From the NCBI RefSeq assembly GCF_000420845.1, contig NZ_ATVS01000019.1, positions 1-64,000 of the forward strand: a stretch of DNA of 64,000 nt, read 5' to 3'. The notes under the pieces were generated by a model. The model did no database searches and had not been told where the DNA came from. It saw only the letters and a program-made list of their open reading frames with translations. The number at the start of each line of letters is the position of its first letter. Positions within the stretch are counted from its first letter, which is position 1. The translations under genes and the position numbers were made by a program. Source of the DNA: Butyrivibrio sp. AE3009 (lineage in GTDB: Bacteria > Bacillota > Clostridia > Lachnospirales > Lachnospiraceae). Below, piece by piece: positions 43,278-52,701 of this stretch.

Positions 43278-46200
43278 TTAGTAAATCCTTACCGGTATAG
43301 TCAGTGTTGTATCCGGGTTATCCTGCGAGGTTATGGTTACCGAAGCATCCCCGGGCATTTTGCCTGTGATCTTGCCCTGAGGGCTGACGGTGAGGACTGA
43401 TTCGTTGCTTGATGAATACCATACCTTCTGGTTCACTGCTTTTACTCCGTGCTGAGAGGTGTAAACAATGGGCGAAAGAGTAAAGGATTTGCCCGCTTTA
43501 ATATCAGGGGTGGGGCGCCTTAGTGATATGGAAGCAGCCTTGGCGGTAACGGTTATGGTTAAGGTCTTGGATACGTTCTTCTTCCTGGCGTTGGTGGCTA
43601 CAGAGGTTGCCTTAACCTTGGCGGTTACTTTATTCTTTGGCGCAGCACCTGCGACAATGAGGCAGCTGTAATCCGATGTGGGAATAAGGCTTATGTACTG
43701 CGAGCCGGAGACAACTTCCCAGGTGACGCCGGTGACTGAAATTGTTTCCGGAGAGGTAAGTGCATAGAGAGTCTTTCTTCCGCCCTCCTGAATGGTGAGG
43801 GAGCTCGGGCTGAAGGAGAGGCTCTTAATGGCCACGTCCTTAACGGTTACTTTGCAGACATAGGTTTTTTCTTTTTGATTGTAGGGCTTAAATTTGGCCT
43901 GTACGACCACAGGTTTGATGGTTGGGGTCACTGCTGTCACAAGACCTGTGGAATCAACGGTCACATATTGGGAATCGGAGGTGTTTCTAAGGCTCCAGGT
44001 GATATTCTTGTCAAGAGTCGGGTAATCCTCGGAATCCTTGGTGGCAGCAACGAGGCTGGCGCTTAACCGGTACGTGGTACCGGGGGCAAGGGTTACGGAG
44101 GATTTGTTTAAGGACGCCTTTTTAAAGGGAATGTAGACGTAGATCTCTTCGCTTAGGCCGTAGACCTCGCTATTAGCGGCATTCGTAGCCTTTACATATA
44201 CGGTTCCTTCCCTGGTTGCTGTAAGGACTCCGGTCTTGGGATTAATGGTTGCACCGCCGGTACCCAGCTCCTCATCAATGGACCAGATCAGGTATTTGCC
44301 GTAGCGGGACTTTTTGGAATTAACGCCGTCAATCTCGGCGATCATTCTGAGAGTCTTGCCTTTGGCCACGTAGCCTACGCTTTTTGGAGTGTAAATCTTG
44401 ATGGAGCTGACCTTGTTGATGGCGTAGTCTGTCCACTGGGCATAGAGAGTTACAGTGCCGTTGTAGACGGAAGTCAGGTTCTTGACCAGAGCTCCCGCGG
44501 CAATCTGCGTTCCTTTGCCGTTTTTGTCCGTGTTCCAGCCGGAAAAGACCTTTTTGCCGTTTCGGAAGGCATTGGTCGGAAGCTGGAACGCTGTTCCGTA
44601 GTGCGCATTTGTGGCAGTCATGCTGCCCACTCCGCCGTTTCCATTGTAGTAGACGATGTATTTGTTGCCTGTCCACTGGGCATAGAGAGTCAGGTTAGTC
44701 TCATCGTCGGGAAGAGTGTATTTGATCGTACATCTGTCGGGGAAAGCGATTCCTGTACCGTCGGGTTCTGTGTTCCATTCCCTGAATTTGTAGCCGACCC
44801 GGCTATAGCTGTTAGGGGTAATGGTGATGGGAGTGTCATTGGTGAAAAGACTTTTTTTCATAGAACCTGAGCCGCCGTTGGGATCGTAGATGATGTAGCT
44901 TTCTGTGGGCTTAGCAGAGCAGACTACATCTATGGTAGCGGTGACGCCATCGCAGGTGGCGGTGATGGTAACAGTGCCTTCGGAAAGGGCGATGGCAGAT
45001 CCGGTCTTTGGATCAATTGATAATACAGAAGGATTTGAACTGGCCCAGGTGAGGTCCTTAAGATTGCAGTCGGAAGGAGTTGGGACCGCAGTGTAGGTGG
45101 CGGAAGCACCTTCCTCTATTTCTGTGGGACCTTGGAGCTGTAGGGATATAAGACCGCTGTCGCCTACGTCGCGGGTAAATGCTTTGATACGAACGTTTTT
45201 GTTGTATTTTGCGCCGTAGTCTATCCACTGACTGTTTTCCACTACGTAGCTCTGTCCACTTCGGGCTGATACGTTGGATACCAGAGCACCGGTGAGATTA
45301 GTTTCTGCCATGAAACGGGATATACCGTCCTCACGTGAAAGGGTGACTACCACAGAGAATTTATCTCCGGCGTTTAGCGGAATGGCTGTTTCCATAGGCA
45401 CTCTGAGATAGCCGCCATAAACTGTTGTATCTCTAACCGAGGCCACTTTGGTTCCTGCTGTAGGGTCGGTAATTACGGCGCCTTTGTCAAAGGTGTAGAC
45501 ATCAACGACATAATGGCAATCCGCATCTATTGTGCTGAAGGATATTGCCTCCAGGGATTCTTTGCCATTTGCTGTGAAGACATTTGCAGCTTGTGTGTAC
45601 CTTGTTATCTCATTGAACATTCCGCCGTCATACTGATAGTTATTGTAGTCATAGCCTTTTCGGAAATCATAAGCAATACCAAGGTTATAGAGGGATTTGT
45701 CATAATAGGACATGTAGAAATAACCGTAAAAGCTCTGGTTATCTTCATAGCTTCCGGAGGTCCAGCTGTTTCTTATGATCCATGCTCCGTTATAGGGAGC
45801 CGGTGTATTGAAGTGATTTTTGTCAAAGTTGTCGTCCCATCCAACGATGGTTACGGCATGGTTTGTACCGGGAACCTGCGCATTATAACTGTTATAGGTG
45901 GAATTATAGTATTGAGTGTCTGCCTGAAAAATGATACCTACAGCGCCGCAGTCATAGACAAGTTTTTTGACGGCATAAATATCATATGGATGGTCTGTTA
46001 TTCGCACGGTATAGAAGTTCTCCATATGTGCAGAATACTGGTAGGCAAGGTCGGACGGAAGGCCATTAGCATCCACGGTGGCTGCATCAGAGTAGGGAAC
46101 ATCGGTTTCGTCTACTGCGCCGGTCCAGGTTGCAAGGATATTTGATACACAATTGGGGTTGCCGCCTCTGTTAAGAAAGCTGCTAACTCCTGTGAAGTCG

Positions 46201-46853
46201 TTGGTGTCGCCTGAAGTTCCTCCAAGGGGATCCGGGACTGTATGATAGGTGAAGTATGCCAGGTGCAGCTCGGACAGATCCACATTGCTTAGATCATTGT
46301 AGGTTTTTAGCAGGCTTATCTCTGCCATCGAGAGAAGGGAATGAGCCCAGCAAGTACCATAGTAGCCCTGATTACGAAGAGGAGGGAGTTTGGGCGTAGT
46401 ATATGTTGGAAGTGATACATACAGATTATTATGAGTCAGTGAGCTGAAGCTGTTACCGCTGACATCATATTCTATTTCTTCACTCAGATCGGGGTTACTA
46501 TCCGGAATCAGGGAGTCGAATTCCGGGCCTGTTACAGTACCTGAAGGAGGCAGCTGGTTTTGCTCTTCGTCCTCGGTAAGATCAGTTTCTTCACTGAGAT
46601 CAGATATATCGGCAAAAGAGGCATCGAAGGCTCCTTCATCGATTGTCAGCTCTTCCATGTCAGGTATCGAAATGGACTCAGATGATTGGTCATCCAAAGC
46701 TTCTACGGATGAATCATCCGATTCCGCATATATTTCAAGCTCTTCCGAAGATTCCTCTATAGCCGAGGGAAGCTTGTCGGCAGCATTGATAATACTTGTA
46801 TTAGTAAGTACTAAAGCAAATGAAAGTAATAATGAAACCAGTTGTTTTTTCAT
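43278..46853 (-). CDS. Large secreted papain-like cysteine protease with lectin-like, InlB-type and Ig-like repeats
   Basis: About 1191 residues. A signal peptide (about 1-24, LLSFALVLTNTSIINA) leads to an acidic propeptide-like segment, a C1-type protease domain (about 165-400) with catalytic Cys in NQGYYGTCWAHS, His in NHAVTIVGWDDNF and Asn in WIIRNSWTS, a lectin-like C1-associated segment, a BIG2 Ig-like domain, two Listeria-Bacteroides repeats (ending LTLYAQWTG and VTLYAQWTD) and more BIG2-like domains to the C terminus. It probably processes surface proteins or host and plant proteins. AAGGAG precedes the ATG at 46853; a GTG at 46862 is in frame but leaves no spacing. Confidence 0.88.
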   Translation of the reverse strand: MKKQLVSLLLSFALVLTNTSIINAADKLPSAIEESSEELEIYAESDDSSVEALDDQSSESISIPDMEELTIDEGAFDASFADISDLSEETDLTEDEEQNQLPPSGTVTGPEFDSLIPDSNPDLSEEIEYDVSGNSFSSLTHNNLYVSLPTYTTPKLPPLRNQGYYGTCWAHSLLSMAEISLLKTYNDLSNVDLSELHLAYFTYHTVPDPLGGTSGDTNDFTGVSSFLNRGGNPNCVSNILATWTGAVDETDVPYSDAATVDANGLPSDLAYQYSAHMENFYTVRITDHPYDIYAVKKLVYDCGAVGIIFQADTQYYNSTYNSYNAQVPGTNHAVTIVGWDDNFDKNHFNTPAPYNGAWIIRNSWTSGSYEDNQSFYGYFYMSYYDKSLYNLGIAYDFRKGYDYNNYQYDGGMFNEITRYTQAANVFTANGKESLEAISFSTIDADCHYVVDVYTFDKGAVITDPTAGTKVASVRDTTVYGGYLRVPMETAIPLNAGDKFSVVVTLSREDGISRFMAETNLTGALVSNVSARSGQSYVVENSQWIDYGAKYNKNVRIKAFTRDVGDSGLISLQLQGPTEIEEGASATYTAVPTPSDCNLKDLTWASSNPSVLSIDPKTGSAIALSEGTVTITATCDGVTATIDVVCSAKPTESYIIYDPNGGSGSMKKSLFTNDTPITITPNSYSRVGYKFREWNTEPDGTGIAFPDRCTIKYTLPDDETNLTLYAQWTGNKYIVYYNGNGGVGSMTATNAHYGTAFQLPTNAFRNGKKVFSGWNTDKNGKGTQIAAGALVKNLTSVYNGTVTLYAQWTDYAINKVSSIKIYTPKSVGYVAKGKTLRMIAEIDGVNSKKSRYGKYLIWSIDEELGTGGATINPKTGVLTATREGTVYVKATNAANSEVYGLSEEIYVYIPFKKASLNKSSVTLAPGTTYRLSASLVAATKDSEDYPTLDKNITWSLRNTSDSQYVTVDSTGLVTAVTPTIKPVVVQAKFKPYNQKEKTYVCKVTVKDVAIKSLSFSPSSLTIQEGGRKTLYALTSPETISVTGVTWEVVSGSQYISLIPTSDYSCLIVAGAAPKNKVTAKVKATSVATNARKKNVSKTLTITVTAKAASISLRRPTPDIKAGKSFTLSPIVYTSQHGVKAVNQKVWYSSSNESVLTVSPQGKITGKMPGDASVTITSQDNPDTTLTIPVRIY

Positions 46854-46997
46854 GACATTCACTCCTTAGATTTCCAATCAAGCCTTACGTATATATATCG
46901 GCAGGAAAGGCGAGGGAGTTTATAGGAGAATGAATTTTATTCTTCTTCTAAATATAGTAAAATAAGGCAATGACTATAAACCATCACCGGAGACTTT

Positions 46998-48503
46998 ATG
47001 GATAAAAAGAAAACCCTGATTCACTATACATTTTTCCTTCTCGCCGCAGCCCTATGCCTCATGCTGGCATCCCGCTCGTCCTTTCTCTATCCCCTGAACA
47101 ACTGGGACGACGCCAACAGCTATTTTTCCGTAGGCAAGGGAATATTCAACGGCAAGATGCCCTACCGCGACATCTTCGATCAGAAGGGAATGTACCTGTA
47201 CTTCTTCTATGGGCTGTGTTACCTGGTGTCACACACCACATTTATCGGCGTGTTCATTATGGAGATAATACTGGGAGCCCTGGATATTGCGGGGATGTAC
47301 CGCATTGTAAGGCTCTATGCGGGTAAAGGGGTGTCCCTTGCGCTGGCGCCTGTCTCTTTTGCCATGATCGTGTGCTCACGGAGCTTCTGGTGGGGCGGAG
47401 CGGCAGAGGAGATATGCCTTCCCTTCTATATCTGGGGACTCTATATTGTCACTGATTATTTCAAGAATCATTACGAACAGGAGACAATGCCCTTTAGAAA
47501 TGTTCTGATTGGCGGCGTCCTTGCGGGCATGGTTGCGAATATCAAATACACGGGCCTGGGATTTTTCTTTGCCTGGATGATGATGGTATTCTTTTCCTAT
47601 GTGGCCAAAAAAGAAATTGTGAGAGGCATCAAGGCCTGTTTCGTCTTCCTCTTTGGAATGTTCATCCCCTTTGCGCCCTGGATCATTTACTTCGGAGTGC
47701 AGGGAGCGCTCTATGAGTGGTACTGGGGATACGTATACATCAACGTATTCCTCTACAGCAAATTTGATGATTACGGCCCGACCTTCTTCGAGAAGATCTA
47801 CAATATGGCCAAGCTCCTCTACTGGCAGATTCGCAGCAACTGGCAGTACTATGTGCCGGGAATCGCAGGACTTATCTTCACGTTCTTTGGCAAGGGCAAA
47901 AAAGTCTTGGCAAGGCTCATCGCCCCTGTTTTGTTTGCCTTTACTTTCCTGGGAATCTTCGGGGGCGGAAGGGAAATTCCTTATTATGGCCTTCCCCTTT
48001 CGATGTTCGCTGTGTTTGGAGTAGCGGTGATTGCAGTTCTTCTTGATAAGCTGATCAATACCAATTCGGGTTCGGCCACGGTGGTGCTGGCTGTGCTGTG
48101 TACTGTTTTATCAGTGCTGTTTGTTTATGCGAACTCGATGAATATTCCATTTATGAAGACTAGCCGGGATGACTTTTTCCTGTACAGATTCAGGGACGAA
48201 GTGCTTCAGACTAAGGATCCGACGCTTCTCAACGTGGGTTGTCTCGATGCGGGACTCTATACATTGTGCGACATCGTTCCAACTTGTCGCTGGTTCCAGA
48301 CTCAGACACTGGATATAGACGAGCCGGAGAACAATCCTTACATGGAGCAGGAGCGCTATGTCCGCGAGGGTCTCATCGATTATGTGCTTGTCAGGGACGA
48401 CATCCCTAAGTCCATTGATGACCACTATGAACTCATAGATTCGGAGAGCTACGGCTGGTACGGATACGACTTTAATTATTTTCTTTTCAAAAAAGTCAGA
48501 TAA
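46998..48503 (+). CDS. GT-C-like membrane glycosyltransferase, ArnT/PMT type
   Basis: 501 residues with about ten hydrophobic segments. The first outer loop carries the acidic NNWDDANSYFSVGKGIFNG and YRDIFDQKG, characteristic of lipid-linked-sugar GT-C transferases (GT39/GT83-like), where the aspartates act in catalysis. A short non-membrane C terminus follows. It should attach a sugar from a polyprenyl carrier to an outer-surface polymer or protein. The start after CCGGAGA is reasonable. The acceptor cannot be predicted. Confidence 0.75.
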   Translation: MDKKKTLIHYTFFLLAAALCLMLASRSSFLYPLNNWDDANSYFSVGKGIFNGKMPYRDIFDQKGMYLYFFYGLCYLVSHTTFIGVFIMEIILGALDIAGMYRIVRLYAGKGVSLALAPVSFAMIVCSRSFWWGGAAEEICLPFYIWGLYIVTDYFKNHYEQETMPFRNVLIGGVLAGMVANIKYTGLGFFFAWMMMVFFSYVAKKEIVRGIKACFVFLFGMFIPFAPWIIYFGVQGALYEWYWGYVYINVFLYSKFDDYGPTFFEKIYNMAKLLYWQIRSNWQYYVPGIAGLIFTFFGKGKKVLARLIAPVLFAFTFLGIFGGGREIPYYGLPLSMFAVFGVAVIAVLLDKLINTNSGSATVVLAVLCTVLSVLFVYANSMNIPFMKTSRDDFFLYRFRDEVLQTKDPTLLNVGCLDAGLYTLCDIVPTCRWFQTQTLDIDEPENNPYMEQERYVREGLIDYVLVRDDIPKSIDDHYELIDSESYGWYGYDFNYFLFKKVR

Positions 48504-48626
48504 AAATAATATTTTTGCTACTTTTTCCAAAAATATATGATACAATCAATGCTAATGTAAACAGATAGCCGGGGCAGATCACACAGGGTTTAACAAAAAT
48601 AGTCACCGGCAGGGAGTGGAAAAAGT

Positions 48627-49718
48627 ATGGGAAGTATTAAGAGTTTTTTGAAGAGGAAAGACATCGAGATTTCCTTGAAGCGTTACGGTATTGATGCACT
48701 TGGCGCTATGGCGCAGGGACTTTTTTGTTCCCTTCTTATCGGTACCATCATCAACACAATCGGCAGTCAGTTTCATATTCCGTTTCTGACTCAGACAGTA
48801 GCAACAATCGCAGGCACCGACTACACTGTAGGGGGACTTGCATCAGCAATGAGCGGACCGGCAATGGCTGTGGCCATCGGATTTGCCCTTAAGTGTCCGC
48901 CGCTTGTTCTTTTTTCAATGGTAACCGTTGGTTTTGCAGCCAATGCTCTCGGCGGAGCCGGCGGCCCTCTTGCAGTCCTCTTCGTAGCAATCCTTGCAGC
49001 TGAGTTCGGTAAGGCTGTTTCCAAGGAAACCAAGATTGATATCCTGGTAACTCCTCTTGTGACAGTTGGCGTGGGCGTATTCTTCTCATGGCTTATTGCA
49101 CCGCCTCTTGGAAGAATCGCTATGAAGCTGGGTGAACTCATCATGTGGGCAACAGAGCTGCAGCCCTTCCTTATGGGTATCCTTGTTTCTGTTATCGTTG
49201 GAATGGCACTTACACTTCCGATTTCCTCAGCAGCTATCTGCGCAGCCCTTGGTCTTACAGGACTTGCAGGTGGAGCGGCAGTTGCCGGATGCTGTGCACA
49301 GATGGTGGGCTTTGCTGTTATCTCCTTTAAGGAGAACAAGTGGGGCGGCCTTGTTTCACAGGGTATCGGAACCTCAATGCTTCAGATGGGCAACATTGTT
49401 AAGAATCCAAGAGTCTGGATCGCACCTACGCTTGCTTCTGCTATCACAGGCCCCATCGCAACCTGCATCTTCAAGCTCAAGATGGACGGCGCCCCGGTTT
49501 CATCAGGAATGGGAACCTGCGGATTTGTAGGCCAGATCGGTGTTTACACCGGATGGGTTAACGACATCGCAGAGGGAACCAAGGCAGCAATCACAGCCTT
49601 TGACTGGATCGGACTTGTTCTGATCTCCTTCGTCCTTCCCGCTATTCTTTCACTTGCTATTCACGCAGTTGTTAAGAAGCTTGGCTGGGTCAAGGAAGGA
49701 GACCTTAAGCTTAACTGA
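48627..49718 (+). CDS. PTS EIIC/PfoR-type integral membrane protein
   Basis: 363 residues, hydrophobic and glycine- and alanine-rich, with about nine membrane segments. It matches the PTS_EIIC_2 / PfoR family (SLLIGTIINTIGSQFHIPFL, GAGGPLAVLFVAILAAEFGK). There are no PTS IIA or IIB partners nearby, so transport by phosphorylation is not supported here; PfoR proteins have been linked to regulation. It is followed 26 bases later by the acyltransferase gene. The substrate is unknown. Confidence 0.78.
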   Translation: MGSIKSFLKRKDIEISLKRYGIDALGAMAQGLFCSLLIGTIINTIGSQFHIPFLTQTVATIAGTDYTVGGLASAMSGPAMAVAIGFALKCPPLVLFSMVTVGFAANALGGAGGPLAVLFVAILAAEFGKAVSKETKIDILVTPLVTVGVGVFFSWLIAPPLGRIAMKLGELIMWATELQPFLMGILVSVIVGMALTLPISSAAICAALGLTGLAGGAAVAGCCAQMVGFAVISFKENKWGGLVSQGIGTSMLQMGNIVKNPRVWIAPTLASAITGPIATCIFKLKMDGAPVSSGMGTCGFVGQIGVYTGWVNDIAEGTKAAITAFDWIGLVLISFVLPAILSLAIHAVVKKLGWVKEGDLKLN

Positions 49719-49744
49719 TATACTACGAAAGGTAATGACCGCTT

Positions 49745-51178
49745 ATGACCATTACGGCTTTTTCTTTTGCATATGCTATAGCAGTATGCGCCTTGTTCTA
49801 TATCCTCAGGGGCAGGGCCAGGAAAGTGGTTCTTACACTGGCCAGCGTAGGTTATGTCTTCGGACTTAACAGGGCTGCGGGTGTGAGCGTGCTTGTGGTG
49901 GCAATATGCGCCTGGGCAGCGGGGCTCCTCGTTGAGAAGACCGCAGCAGCTGGCAGAAAGAGATTGTCCCTTGGAATCACCTATGGCTTCATAACTGTAG
50001 CGGCCTTGAGCCTTCTTGTTCTTAAATATGTGCCGGCTTATTACGGACGCTTTGCAGAGGATTCGGAGCTGTTCAAAAAGCTGTTTATGCCGGTTGGTTA
50101 TTCTTTTTATATCTTTCAGGTAATTAGCTATATTGCCGATATTAAGAGGGAGCACGTCAGGGCGGAGCACAATCCCCTTGACGTGATCCTGTATCTTTCT
50201 TTTTTCCCCAAGTTTGTCAGCGGACCCATTGAGAGGTGGCAGAACTTTTCCGCAGAACTTCGTAAGGCTGTGGATGCGCCCTTTAAGGATGCCATGAGAT
50301 GGAAAAAGTCTCTGTACTACATCCTGTACGGATGCTTTATGAAGGTGGTTATAGCGGACAGGCTGGGAATCTATGTGGATAAGCTCTTCGACGGATATGC
50401 GCAGTACAGCGGAAGTCTTCTGTTTGTCGGAGCTATCGCTTATACAATTCAGATCTACTGCGACTTTGCAGGTTATTCCTATGTGGCCATGGGCCTTTCC
50501 AAAATGTTTAATATCGAGTTGATGGTGAACTTCGACCTTCCCTATTGCAGCAGCAATATCACCGAGTTCTGGAGAAGGTGGCATATTTCCCTCAGCAGTT
50601 GGTTCCTTGACTACATCTATATTCCCCTCGGCGGTAATCGCAAGGGTAATCTCAGAAAAGTGCTGAACACCATGATCGTATTCCTGGTCTGCGGAATGTG
50701 GCACGGCGCAGGATTCAACTTCATTGTATGGGGACTTCTCCACGGCATATATTCTGCTCTTGACCTGGAAACCAGAAAAAGAGGCTATAAGGCCATAAGG
50801 AGCGGTGCTCCCGGAAGGATCATTACTTTTTCAGAGGCAGCTTTTGCCTGGATATTCTTCAGAGCGTCCTCTTTTACAGGAGCACTTGGATACATAACTG
50901 CTATATGGAAAAACGGATTTCTCTCCGGCGAGCTGACTTCGCAGCTGGAGCTTCTTCAATTAAAAACTGTGGAGATATGCGTTATTGCAGTACTTGTACT
51001 TATCATCGCATTACTCGACAGATACGCCTATGCAAGGCAGACACATATGCCTGAGATCATATCAGAGCTGACGCAGGGCAGGAGATACATATGGTTCTAT
51101 CTTCTTGCCACAGCAATATTTATTTTCGGAATCTACGGCCCGGCCCTGGAAACAAGGCTGATCTACATGGGCTTTTAA
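49745..51178 (+). CDS. MBOAT family membrane O-acyltransferase (AlgI/DltB-like)
   Basis: 477 residues, about ten membrane segments. It has the MBOAT signatures FWRRWHISLSSWFLDYIYIPLGGN and CGMWHGAGFNFIVWGLLHG, with the catalytic histidine in the latter. AlgI-type proteins acetylate exported polysaccharides together with an SGNH partner, which is encoded 27 bases downstream. AAAGGTAATGACCGCTT precedes the ATG. The polymer modified is unknown; the membrane glycosyltransferase upstream may help make it. Confidence 0.92.
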   Translation: MTITAFSFAYAIAVCALFYILRGRARKVVLTLASVGYVFGLNRAAGVSVLVVAICAWAAGLLVEKTAAAGRKRLSLGITYGFITVAALSLLVLKYVPAYYGRFAEDSELFKKLFMPVGYSFYIFQVISYIADIKREHVRAEHNPLDVILYLSFFPKFVSGPIERWQNFSAELRKAVDAPFKDAMRWKKSLYYILYGCFMKVVIADRLGIYVDKLFDGYAQYSGSLLFVGAIAYTIQIYCDFAGYSYVAMGLSKMFNIELMVNFDLPYCSSNITEFWRRWHISLSSWFLDYIYIPLGGNRKGNLRKVLNTMIVFLVCGMWHGAGFNFIVWGLLHGIYSALDLETRKRGYKAIRSGAPGRIITFSEAAFAWIFFRASSFTGALGYITAIWKNGFLSGELTSQLELLQLKTVEICVIAVLVLIIALLDRYAYARQTHMPEIISELTQGRRYIWFYLLATAIFIFGIYGPALETRLIYMGF

Positions 51179-51205
51179 CATATTTGACTCGGAAGGAAGA
51201 AGCGG

Positions 51206-52243
51206 ATGAAAGGATCCTCAAAATATATAAAGTTCATAGCGTTGGTGCTGGCACTTGTAGTTACGTTCCTTTTTGCCGACAGACTCCTTAGCTTCAAGAC
51301 CATACACGGAATCCGTCAGGCGAGGGATCTGTATGTTCAGCCAAGGGACACCATAGATGTGGCTTTTCTTGGCTCCAGCCATGTTCATTATGATATGAAC
51401 ACCGCATATCTGTGGGAGAATTTCGGAATCGCCTCCTACGATTACAGCGCAGCGGAGCAGCCTCTTTGGATAACCTATTATTATCTGCAGGAGCTGTGCA
51501 AGTACCAGTCGCCTGGGCTCGTGGTGCTGGATCTGTACTCGCCGGCGTCCTTCCATGATGAGTACCAGTATTACTATCTGACGGACAACCTTAACGGCGT
51601 CAGATTCTCCAAGACCAAGCTTGATATGATCATGGCTTCAGCGGAGCCTGACAGGATATGGGACTTTTTTCCCTCCTTTGTGACCTGGCACCTTCGCTAC
51701 AAGGAGCTTAACAAATATGACCTTGAGTACCTCTTTATGTCCAAGAAAGAGCGGCAGGCCTTCAAAGGCTTCACGCCCCATTTCAGAAATACTTATTACG
51801 AAGTTCCCTATTATGATTTTGAGCATGTAACGGTTCTTCCGCCCAAGACCGAGGAGTATCTTCTTAAGATCATTGATTATTGCAAAGATAACGGTATTGA
51901 GCTGTATCTTGTGGTGAACCCTTACTACATAGATTCTCCGGAAGCTGGGTGTTACAACAGGATCAAGGAGATCGCGGCGGAGCAGGGAGTCAGATACGAG
52001 AACTTCAACCACTGGTATGACACCATGGGACTTGACTTCGCCACTGACTTAAACGATGCCTCCCATCTTAACTATGAGGGAAGCTGCAAGTATTCGGATT
52101 TCCTGGGACAGGTGATTAAGAGTCTCTATGATATTCCCGACAGAAGAGGGGATGAGCGCTATGAGTCCTGGGACAGACATGCGGAGTACATCCGGGGTCA
52201 GGTGGAGAGACAGGACAGCGAAGATGTAAATGAGAATAATTAA
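51206..52243 (+). CDS. SGNH hydrolase-like partner of the MBOAT acyltransferase
   Basis: 345 residues. A single membrane anchor (about 7-26) is followed by an outer SGNH-like domain. FLGSSHVHYDMN carries the nucleophile serine block and LNDASHLNYEG near the C terminus carries the Asp-x-x-His pair. This is the AlgJ/DltD-like layout in which the membrane acyltransferase hands an acyl group to an outer transferase. GGAAGGAAG precedes the ATG. Tight spacing with the MBOAT gene supports a shared job. Confidence 0.75.
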   Translation: MKGSSKYIKFIALVLALVVTFLFADRLLSFKTIHGIRQARDLYVQPRDTIDVAFLGSSHVHYDMNTAYLWENFGIASYDYSAAEQPLWITYYYLQELCKYQSPGLVVLDLYSPASFHDEYQYYYLTDNLNGVRFSKTKLDMIMASAEPDRIWDFFPSFVTWHLRYKELNKYDLEYLFMSKKERQAFKGFTPHFRNTYYEVPYYDFEHVTVLPPKTEEYLLKIIDYCKDNGIELYLVVNPYYIDSPEAGCYNRIKEIAAEQGVRYENFNHWYDTMGLDFATDLNDASHLNYEGSCKYSDFLGQVIKSLYDIPDRRGDERYESWDRHAEYIRGQVERQDSEDVNENN

Positions 52244-52254
52244 GGGGGCGTCAG

Positions 52255-52701
52255 ATGGCAGGACAGATTACATTTCTTTTTATCGGAATGGGCATAGTGC
52301 TACTGGCGGCCCTTTTGTTTTGGATAATTAAGAGAAAAAGAAATAAGCCACTTCCCATGGATGAGATGGAGGGGCATGATTTTGAATATTACTGCGCAGA
52401 CCTCTTGAAGGCCAACGGCTTTGTGGAGGCGGAGGTGACCAAGGGAAGCGGCGACTTCGGCGCAGACATCCTTGCGGAAAAAGACGGGATCACCTACGCC
52501 GTGCAGTGCAAGTGCTACGACAAGCCCATCGGCGTAAAAGCAGTCCAGGAGGTGTACGCAGGAAAAGACTTTTACGGCAGGATGGTGGGAGTTGTGATGA
52601 CGAATCAGTATTTTACCCAGCCCGCGGTGGAGATGGCGACGAGATTGAATGTGATGCTGTGGGATAGGGGGTATTTGGATAGTATGGAGAAGGATAAATG
52701 A
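52255..52701 (+). CDS. Membrane-tethered Mrr-like PD-(D/E)xK nuclease
   Basis: 148 residues. An N-terminal membrane helix (about 5-25) is followed by a restriction endonuclease-like Mrr_cat domain: GHDFEYYCADLLKANGF, then GDFGADILAEKDGITYAVQCKCY, with Asp71 and Gln84-x-Lys86 as the metal-binding and catalytic residues. The TM-plus-Mrr layout is widespread in Firmicutes and may serve DNA surveillance at the membrane. A strong AAGGGGG precedes the ATG. It overlaps the glycosylase gene by 4 bases (ATGA). Confidence 0.85.
   Translation: MAGQITFLFIGMGIVLLAALLFWIIKRKRNKPLPMDEMEGHDFEYYCADLLKANGFVEAEVTKGSGDFGADILAEKDGITYAVQCKCYDKPIGVKAVQEVYAGKDFYGRMVGVVMTNQYFTQPAVEMATRLNVMLWDRGYLDSMEKDK

Noticed and set aside
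45513..46145. 210-codon plus-strand frame opposite the papain-like protease
   Set aside because: It covers the catalytic Cys-His-Asn region of the protease on the other strand and has no motif of its own.
49661..50743. 360-codon minus-strand frame opposite the MBOAT gene
   Set aside because: It is antisense to the clear MBOAT signatures and lacks any ribosome binding site or domain.
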